Source: Cristatella mucedo
Taxonomy: Eukaryota > Bryozoa > Phylactolaemata > Cristatellidae
Assembly: GCA_009760855.2 (NCBI GenBank)
Contig: WPIO01000173.1
Span: forward strand, 283,501 to 347,500
Direction: 5' to 3'
DNA: 64,000 nucleotides
Part shown: positions 57,480 to 64,000 of the stretch, piece by piece
How the letters are laid out: every line of letters starts with the position of its first letter
Numbering within the stretch: position 1 is the first letter of the stretch
Translations under genes and position numbers: made by a program
Notes under the pieces: model-generated
What the model was told of the DNA's origin: nothing
The model's database searches: none
What the model saw: the letters and a program-made list of their open reading frames with translations, nothing else

Positions 57480-58300
57480 TAAATATTTAAAAAAAAGAAT
57501 CCTACTTCTCTGAAATTCACTTATCGGGATAAAGTCTGAAACTGATTTGCCATGATATTCGAGCGACGACTGTACTTGAGCCTGCGGCTGAGTTCTGAGA
57601 TCGCAGCCGATCGCGTAACGTAACGTTTCCGAGCCAGCGATAGGCAACCCGAGCTTCCGCTGCTGTCAGCTCAAAGCGATCGGACCTCGCAACTGCAAGT
57701 CTACGTAGCTCCATGGGACACGTGCACGAGCTGAAGCAGGGTCCGCGTCATTGCAGGCGGTAGAGCTGGCAAAGCCTTCGCTCAGGCGCCGATCGGTCGC
57801 GGCTTGCCTACCCGACAGTTATAAATTTCGCGAATGCGGGTTCATAGAATAGCGGGCGGGCGAAGTCGAGATCGGAGAAATAAGTTGGGATATCAACCGT
57901 TACCACTTTTTTATTTTAGTCAGTAAGTCACAAAGTCGCTGGCGCCATAACATGAGCCGTGTGTGATAGATTTATATTTATGCAAAGAGCGAGCGGCAAT
58001 GGTTCACGTCAAAATGGGGGATAAATGGCTACTTTGCAAATGGAGCGCCATAATAAAAAATGAAATAAGAAATAAAGAATGATAAAGAAATAAAAAATTA
58101 TAATGCTGCAATTGGAAAACATTAACACGGGTTTGACCTTCGAAAGGCTTTTCACTTGCCGGTAGTGGCATTCCAGCCGCTCTTGCTCTGCACTACGCTG
58201 AAAGCGACAATTAGAGTGCATCCGGAGCACACCGGCTTCCAACACAAACCAACCTTCGCTGTCGGCGTAGCCCGCCTGGCACATTGGAAAGATTTCTGGC
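57480..58300. other. CpG-rich unassigned segment with a PBS-like motif
   Basis: 57540-57950 is rich in CG dinucleotides, unlike its surroundings. A TGGCGCCATAACATG at 57940 resembles a retroelement primer-binding site (TGG followed by tRNA-complementary sequence), and TTATAAATTT at 57821 could be a TATA element. No LTR pair or gag frame was found. A minus frame (57517-57714) has no recognised domain. Confidence 0.3.
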
Positions 58301-58369
58301 CAGTTTTTTTTTAAATCACTTCGAACTGACGGTAGACTTTAAATTTCGCAGCCAGGTGGATCCGTTGAT

Positions 58370-58720
58370 AATACATTTGCATTGTGACGGAAGAGAACTT
58401 CATCTCTCTTTTTAGGCACTTTGCATATGCTGTAAAGGAAGCACGATCAAATGGTTAGTGGTAAATAAAGGAAAAGGGGTTAGCTTATTCAGCAAACTCG
58501 ACTGTGTGGCTATCACCACCGCCCGCAGTTGGCAATATAGAATCGCATAGTGCAGAACTCAAAATCGCAACCTGGATTGTGAAGAGTGAGCACCTTATTT
58601 CTGGGCAAAGACCCACTCTCAACATGTAAATATGGTTAGTGGTAGCATTCACAGTGTCAGCATGCATTAGAAAGCAAAGGACAAATCATAGAGATCTGGA
58701 AAATGCTGCAAAAGATTGAG
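58370..58720 (-). mobile_element. LINE-A 3' region carrying a SINE-A
   Basis: The left part (58380-58477) is a decayed hairpin and 3' UTR. The right part (58610-58720) continues with the 3' UTR and the region upstream (CATGTAAATATGGTTAGTGG, CAGTGTCAGCATGCATTAG). A SINE-A copy lies between. Confidence 0.65.
58478..58605 (-). mobile_element. SINE-A copy inserted in LINE-A
   Basis: The minus strand shows AAGGTGCTCACTCTTCACAA, a weak B box (GGTTGCGATTTTG) and the body GGGCGGTGGTGATAGCCACA. The 3' end is degraded. Confidence 0.6.
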
Positions 58721-58769
58721 CGTGTTTTACTTCTTTTTAAATAGCGACGGTGGCATTCTGTACAAAGCC

Positions 58770-59163
58770 CTCTTTAGTGAAACTTTCACCCGAATGTCAA
58801 GGCTCTCCTTCCAGGCATTTTATTGGCAAGCAGCAGCTCAAGATGACTTGGCTCATTTGGAAATCTGGAGCTTGAAACTGCTCGACAATATGGGCTTAGG
58901 CTGAGAGCTAACATTTACAGGCTGACGACGACGACCGAGCCAGATATCTGAACTGACTGCTGGAAGGAAGCCACGTTCCCAGTACAACTGGACAAATAGG
59001 GAACTCTGAGCTTGCGGAAGGTGCATTCTCTCCAGCGAGACTGCTCGACGACTTAGACGCACGAGTAGCTGCTGCAGCAGAAGCTGCAGGAACACTTGAA
59101 GCTGCTACAGCTCAGGAACGGATACCGGCAACAGTCCGCTTGGCATTTCGACTTGTAAATGCT
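58770..59163 (+). pseudogene. Coding-like GC-rich stretch with frame breaks
   Basis: Several adjoining frames look coding: SRLSFQAFYWQAAAQDDLAH, GNLELETARQYGLRLRANIY, SQISELTAGRKPRSQYNW, then ELAEGAFSPARLLDDLDARV with an Ala-rich helix and VRLAFRLVNAVLRLLL before a TGA. They are interrupted by stops and shifts. No known domain is recognised. It may be a decayed gene of the same kind as 48391-49197, which is also followed by a GA/TC microsatellite. Confidence 0.3.
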
Positions 59164-59367
59164 GTGTTGAGACTGCTTCTCTGAAATCTTTTCTCGAAGC
59201 ATGTCTCTTGGAACTTTCTAACTTTCATGGTTCTGCAGCTGAATGCACATGAAATGCTGTGGCAAAGCAGGGCTGTCAGCCACCTGCAAGTTCTCAGTGA
59301 GCCCTGAGCTGTGAGTCTGCAGCGTCAAGCTTTCGTGAGATTACAGGCACTCCTCTCTGTCTGGCAG

Positions 59368-59409
<42 letters not shown>

Positions 59410-59423
59410 CTCTCTCTATCTCT
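59368..59423. repeat. (TC)n microsatellite
   Basis: About 55 bp of TC repeats with few interruptions. Confidence 0.95.
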
Positions 59424-60070
59424 CAAGAGCGTCATTCTATTAGCGTACTTGTATTGTGAGCAAACTATCCCCCACATCAATTGATTGCCTGCGACGCCTT
59501 CTACCCATTGCTAGATAGGTAGCCCGTAGCTTTTCATTTGCCAAGTCACCCCACACTAAATGGTTGCAGGACAATTCCCCCTGGATGACCCTAGGACCTT
59601 TTCCCCTGGACATTTCCCCCCTATGTTGATGAATGAACAACTAAGAATACAGATATATGTATATACATGATCAAATGAAGTTAACGTTCTATTAAAATAA
59701 AATCAACTGAGTATAATTAGAAGAATGAATGGATTGGAAGGATAGTTTCTAATGGAGCGAGCGGCAGCGGCGGTTGCAGCCGCTGCGGCGGCGGCGAGCT
59801 AAACAGTTCCGTCCCGTAGGAGTTCGGTCCCGCAGGACGCCGCCAGGCACTTGTTCATACCTGTCCAAGCGGGCGCGCGCTACGGCGTACCGAGCGTTTA
59901 TGCGAATGAGCGCTAAGCCCCAGAGGCCTACTGAGTATAACTTGAGCTCAAGAGATCTAGTTAAGCCCTAATACGCACTAATTAAAGCTCGGGATACGAG
60001 CAAGGGTGGATTTAGGCGGCGGGGCGCCGCTCTCCCTTAACCGAGAAAACTAAGCCGTAAATCCTGAACT

Positions 60071-60700
60071 TTAAACAGCAAACCCTACAATCCAAAACCC
60101 TTAACCCTAAACCGTAAAAACTATAAAGTCTAAACCCTAAACGCTAAACTTAAGAACCTAAAAACCTTAATCCTAAATTATAAATCCTACACACTGAACG
60201 ATAAACCATAAACCCTAAACAAACTAAACCCAAAGTTGAAATTGTTAACCCTAAAACCCTAAACGCTAAACTCTAAAGCCTAAAAATCCTAAACCCTAAA
60301 ACCCTATAATAATAATAACGATGCACTTGATAAAGCGCCCTCAGAGAACTCAATCTCTCTCTAGGCGCTTTAGATTTGCTGCAAAGGGAACTGCAATTGA
60401 ATGGTGAGTGATATCATGCTTCATAAACAAACAAAATGAATAACATGGTTAGGGGTGACATGCACAGGGTCAGCATGAAATGTAGTTAGTGGCAGCATGC
60501 ACAGTGTCAGCACGCATAAGCACATCAAGGACGAATCGCAGGGACCCGCTAAATGCTGTCCTAAATAGGTGTGTTTTTAAGTTCTTTTTAAATTTGGTCA
60601 GGTCAGGGGATGTTCTGACGCAGGTCGGCAGAGAGTTCCAGGCTTTAAACCCTAAACCCTAAACACCAAACCCTAAAACCTTAACCCTGAACCATGTAAC
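60071..60700 (+). repeat. Degenerate CCCTAAA (telomere-like) repeats split by LINE-A
   Basis: From about 60071 to 60306 and again from 60645 to about 60700 the sequence is made of imperfect AACCCTAAA units (7-8 bp; ACCCTAAA, CCTAAAC, ACGCTAAA variants). The unit equals the TTTAGGG telomere heptamer in reverse. The array is internal and mutated, so it is not a working telomere. Confidence 0.8.
60306..60644 (-). mobile_element. LINE-A 3' end inserted in telomere-like repeats
   Basis: An ATAATAATAA tail, the intact hairpin, the 3' UTR and the last codons up to the [10 protein letters not shown] region. CCCTAAA-type sequence resumes at once on the other side. It is 5'-truncated and fairly well preserved. 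Confidence 0.9.
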
Positions 60701-60999
60701 AGGGGGAGGGGGAAATTTCCTACCCTAGAGAGAATGTTCGGGGGGGGGGAAAGCCCGGGGCGGGGCGGGGAATGTCGGGGGGGAAGGTCCAGGAGGGAAA
60801 TGTCCGTACCACACAATAGATGCAGACGCGACCTTGCATCGTTGCCTTGGTGGCTCATTGCAACGCTTCGTAACTTGTGTGGTCTTGCAGTTTCGCTGAC
60901 GGTGACAATTCGTTCTTCAGGGCCTACCTAAAGATTAGGGAAATATTGACAAGAGCGAGCTTGCCTATGGCCACTGCCGAACGGCACCGACCTTGTGGC

Positions 61000-61097
61000 A
61001 TTTCCTCGAGTACCCAGCCTTTATGCAGCAGCTGGTGCCTCGACCCCCAGGATCCACAGCCGGGTACACTGACCACTCTGCCATCGCGACAGCTCTA
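61000..61097 (-). mobile_element. tRNA-derived SINE, third family (SINE-C)
   Basis: On the minus strand the sequence starts GCTGTCGCGATGGCAGAGTG, like the 5' end of tRNA-Ser/Leu with an A box TGGCAGAGTGG. A B-box-like GGGGGTCGAGGC follows. The region between does not fold as a functional tRNA, so it is a SINE or a tRNA pseudogene. Confidence 0.5.
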
Positions 61098-61104
61098 GCC
61101 TGTA

Positions 61105-61250
61105 CATGGTTGTGTGCGCGTGTTGTGTGCGTGCGTGTTGTGTGTGTGTGTGTGAGCGTATGAGCGCATGTGCATGTGTGTGTGTATGTGTGAGCCTGTG
61201 CGAGCCTGTGCGTGTGTGAGAGCCTATGTGTGAGCCTGTGTGTGTTTTTA
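61105..61250. repeat. TG-rich low-complexity tract
   Basis: Irregular TGTGTGCG and TGTGAGCCTG units. Confidence 0.9.
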
Positions 61251-61259
61251 CAATCGTTT

Positions 61260-61769
61260 TTTATAAATGAGCTGAGGGGGCATGGAGCACATGAACAAGC
61301 CGCTTTGACGAAGGACCAACTCTTCGCTTCCAAAAGAAAATTCGTAGAAGCATGGCAGTGCTCGGCAAGTCGGCGACGCCCACGAGTACACAGCTTAGCA
61401 CAGAAGCAAGTATTGGCAGCAACCTAAAGTCAGCAGAGATTAAAGCACCGATTGGGGCTCCAGTCTACATTCACGTTTCTCTGGGCGGCCTTCGTTGCCA
61501 ATGTTCGGCAGCACTCGAGAAAATTCAGATTTCCTGACAGGCCGTCAGCCTGGCATAGGTAGCTGCTTGCTGGGATGTGCTGCTCTGACTCAAATCTTCT
61601 TCGTGCACAATATCAGCCAACTATCCAGTTCGAGTGAATTGAAGCCAAAAAGCTCATTGGTGGATCAGAGCAATCACTAGACCATGTTAAAAAGTTAGTT
61701 AAGAAAAGTTGGCATATAGTTATGTTCAGTCCTTGCAGGTAGCTCATGCAGTCATCGACAAAGCCTAGT
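61260..61769. other. Unassigned region with short open frames
   Basis: Overlapping frames (for example ALTKDQLFASKRKFVEAWQC at about 61290-61350 and SIGSNLKSAEIKAPIGAPVY) look somewhat coding but have no recognised family and are broken. Confidence 0.25.
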
Positions 61770-62475
61770 CTCCTTGTTAAGCAGACTCTCTCCTAGTCTC
61801 CAAGCAGGCTCTCTCCTAGCCTCCAAGCAGGCTCAATCCTCATCAAGCTGGCTCTATCCTAGTCTCCAAGCAGGCTCTATCCTAGTCAAGCCGGTGCCGT
61901 CCTAGTCTCCAAGCAGGCGCTATCCGAATAATAATAATAATAATTATGCACTTGATAAAGCGCCCTCGGAGAACTTAATCTCTTTCTAGGCGCTTTACAT
62001 TTGCTGCAAAAAGAAATGCAATTAGATGGTAAGTAAAACCATGTTCGATAAACAAACAAAATGAATAGTATGGTTAGGGGTGACATGCATAGGGTCAGCA
62101 TGCAAATGTGGTTAGTGGCAGCATGCACAGTGTCAGCACGCATAAGCACATCAAGGACGAATCGCAGGGACCCACTAAATGCTGTTCTAAATTGGTGTGT
62201 TTCTAAGTTCCCTTTAAATGTGGTCAGGTCAGGGGATGTTCTGACGCAGGTCGGGAGAGAGTTCCAGGCTTTGGGAGCATGCGAACTAAATGCACGGTCT
62301 CCAAAGGCTTTAAGGTTTTTACGAGGTATTTGTAGACTGTTTGATTCCGAAATGCAGGTACGATGCTTGGCCTGTTGGGGTAGTATATCTGAGAGATAGG
62401 CTGGAGATCCTAGTCTCCAAGCAGGCTTAATCGTAGTCAAGACGGCTCTATCCTAGTCAAGCAGGCTCTATCCAC
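61770..62475 (+). repeat. Tandem repeat of CTATCCTAGTCTCCAAGCAGG units, split by LINE-A
   Basis: About nine irregular units of roughly 17-25 bp (CTCTATCCTAGTC, TCCAAGCAGG variants) occupy 61770-61925 and 62407-62475. The gap is filled by a LINE-A copy. Confidence 0.85.
61926..62406 (-). mobile_element. LINE-A 3' part inserted in a tandem repeat
   Basis: An AATAATAATAATAATAATT tail, the intact hairpin, the 3' UTR and an open frame for the last about 80 codons ([34 protein letters not shown]). ATCC is repeated at both junctions (61922-61925 and 62407-62410), and the tandem unit continues across the site. It is well preserved. Confidence 0.9.
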
Positions 62476-62867
62476 TATTTAAATGTTCCACTGCCACCAC
62501 CTGCAATGTGACCACTGGAGAGCTAGTGTGATGAACAGTTTAAAGTGACTAATCGAGGTAAACGCAAGAAGCCATACACGTTTCCCATCTCTAGGATGTC
62601 CAAATCCAAAGTGAAATTAGATTATAGAGCTATGGAAACGATCTAAAGTTAATAGTTTCCATTGCATTGAAAACTGTAAATTTCGTGACTGATTATCGGA
62701 GTAGCTCGGAACCGTAAACTCTTCAACTGAAGAACCATTTTCAGAGACGTGCACGACCAGACTAGCAAATGATGAGGATGTCTGCCAGAAGGCGGCAAGC
62801 AGCAAGATCTTTAAGTAGTAACAACGATATTCTGGTTGTAATTTTGAGTATCGTACCCTAACCATTT

Positions 62868-63080
62868 AACAGCGCTTCCTTTGCAGCGAATTTCAAAGGC
62901 CTAGCAAGATATCTCGTTCTGATAACACCCTATGTAAAACCTATCTTAATATTAATTGGAGTTGTAGTAATATTAGATGTCGTGAGCTAGCTTAATGGCT
63001 TTTAGAAATAATAATTACGGAGATAATAAAGCGCCCTCAGACAACTCGATCTCTCTTTTGGTGCTTTACATTTGCTTTTG
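62868..63080. mobile_element. Two LINE-A 3' tips
   Basis: 62868-62935 is a plus-strand remnant (GCGAATTTCAAAGGCCTAGC). 63008-63080 is a minus-strand tip (AATAATAATTACGG, then AAAGCGCCCTCAGACAACTC). Confidence 0.6.
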
Positions 63081-63336
63081 AGCTGAGACCTGCAGCCCTG
63101 TGAGCCCTTAAGTTCTGTTAAAACTCTGATCCAATCCTATGGGAACGAATCGTGAAGCGATCAGAGACTCTCACGAAAGGTCTGTGTTAGCGTCAAGGCT
63201 AAGCACTGCAGCTGCACGATTTGATTGGCGATAAGCCCTACAGAGACTACGGTTCGCAAAACTATGTTTCATGGTAAGATATCAGTTTCCAGATCGGTTC
63301 ATATTCGTGGAAGAGTGCTGAGTACAGTTTTCCTCA
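63081..63336. other. Unassigned spacer
   Basis: No recognised feature. Confidence 0.3.
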
Positions 63337-63900
63337 CAATGTAATCTAATGTATCTCCATCTGCAACTCCACAAAGTCATAAAGACCACATGGATGTTAC
63401 GCAGGAGAGTTTTGTATAGCACACTCACAGCCTAAACGGCTTTCGGTACGTATTTGGTTGCCAACAGACTTCGTCTCATGCAACAAAGAGAAAGTGGGAA
63501 GCATAGCAGAGTCAGGAGAGCAGTTGAGGTGTTAAGTAGCATAGAAGTAGCAGCTCAGGACCGCTGAAAAAGATGTGCCATAGTCGGCAGTAGGAGAGTA
63601 GTTGTCGTTGCATAAGAATTGTGGAAGCGTGCTGACACTGTTCATGCTGCCACTAACCACATTTGCATGCTGACCCAGTACATGTAACCCCTAACCATGT
63701 TATTCATTTTGTTTTTTTTTCAAGCATGATTTTACTTACTATTCTATTGCGTATCACTTTGCAGCAAATGTAAAGCGCCTAGAAAGAGATTAAGTTCTCT
63801 GGGGGCGCTTTATCAAGTGCAATATTATTATTATTATTATTAAGCGAGTTCCACAGCCTAGGATCTGCAGAGCTAAAGCCGCCCTTGCTTAAATTGCCGT
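63337..63900 (-). mobile_element. LINE-B copy split by a LINE-A
   Basis: The 3' end at the left (TGTAATCTAATGTATCTCC, hairpin region) runs to 63629. After the LINE-A insert it resumes at 63842 with the sequence coding the FSSADPRLWNSL counterpart and continues to about 63900. It matches the 12971-13398 copy. Confidence 0.85.
63630..63841 (+). mobile_element. LINE-A 3' end inserted in LINE-B
   Basis: A short 5'-truncated copy: 3' UTR from TGCTGACACTGTTCATGCTG, hairpin, (ATT)n tail. AAGCG is repeated at both edges (63625-63629 and 63842-63846). It is almost identical to the 26332-27061 copy, so both probably come from the same recent source. Confidence 0.9.
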
Positions 63901-64000
63901 AGTAAAGCCTTGGCACCCACTTAGTCGCAGCCGTCGCTGAAAGATTGCCTCTTTGTGTTTTGCATGGATGGCCAGCCTCCTAAACTTACTGCACATTTCC

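Larger units (their letters stand above)
59568..60807. mobile_element. Putative non-autonomous element with inverted G/C-rich minisatellite ends
   Basis: The left arm (59568-59625) is built of GGACATTTCCCCCC-type units. The right arm (60695-60807) contains the same units on the opposite strand (GGGGGAAATTTCC, GGGAAATGTCC), expanded into long G runs. Between them lie a GC-rich palindromic block near 59765-59795, degenerate CCCTAAA repeats and a later LINE-A insertion. No target duplication is certain; CCACACTAA and CCACACAAT near the edges are only similar. Confidence 0.4.

Noticed and set aside
60071-60306. Genuine telomere
   Set aside because: Repeats are degenerate and flanked by unrelated sequence on both sides.
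62061-62399. 112-codon plus-strand frame (and similar frames opposite other LINE-A copies)
   Set aside because: It is an antisense shadow of the LINE-A coding region; the same MHRVSMQMWLVAACTVS sequence appears opposite many copies.

Overview
This is repeat-rich DNA from a eukaryotic nuclear genome, most likely an invertebrate animal. It is fairly AT-rich and has almost no long open reading frames. It carries animal-type CR1/L2 non-LTR retrotransposons, tRNA-derived SINEs and dinucleotide microsatellites, and two intron-separated exons that together spell a caspase-recruitment (CARD) domain. The taxon cannot be fixed from the sequence. Degenerate CCCTAAA-type repeats near 60 kb resemble a TTTAGGG telomere unit but lie inside a putative transposon.

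Two LINE families dominate; the names here are local. LINE-A has an L2-like reverse transcriptase (RT) and a 3' end formed by a hairpin plus an (ATT)n tail. LINE-B is an older relative with an endonuclease region, RT and a different 3' hairpin followed by (ACATT)n. Nearly all copies are 5'-truncated and broken. The longest open RT (324 codons, minus strand, 32346-33320) keeps its YADD catalytic motif. At least three SINE families are present. SINE-B ends in a tail homologous to the LINE-A hairpin, so it probably borrows LINE-A RT.

Layout. 1-11.7 kb: LINE-B, LINE-A, a near-complete but dead LINE-B, and the two CARD exons (7308-7480 and 9758-9889) with LINE debris in their intron. 11.7-17.6 kb: SINEs and LINE-A/B copies, one nested, one with a 45-bp in-frame quadruplication. 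17.6-25.9 kb: mostly unassigned AT-rich DNA, a long (CA)n tract and two SINEs. 26-28.1 kb: a LINE-A inserted into another LINE-A. 28.1-31 kb: SINE, simple repeats, decayed LINE-B. 31.1-35.9 kb: LINE-A inserted in LINE-A, then a LINE-A carrying a SINE-B. 36-38 kb and 43.3-44.5 kb: GC-richer, coding-like islands. 39.6-43.2 kb: more LINE-A/B. 46.4-49.2 kb: a LINE-A split by an 820-bp terminal-inverted-repeat element with 9-bp target duplications, then a coding-like GC-rich stretch. 49.8-53.4 kb: LINE-A copies, one split by an 888-bp solo LTR. 54-64 kb: LINE/SINE fragments, a G-rich inverted-end element holding telomere-like repeats, a tandem repeat split by LINE-A, and a LINE-B split by LINE-A.

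The nested insertions give a relative history. LINE-B is older. LINE-A inserted later into LINE-B, itself and tandem repeats, leaving 4-6 bp target duplications. The DNA transposon and the LTR element landed in LINE-A copies afterwards. The only strongly supported host gene is the CARD gene; the other coding-like pieces are hypothetical. No rRNA gene, functional tRNA gene or CRISPR array was recognised.
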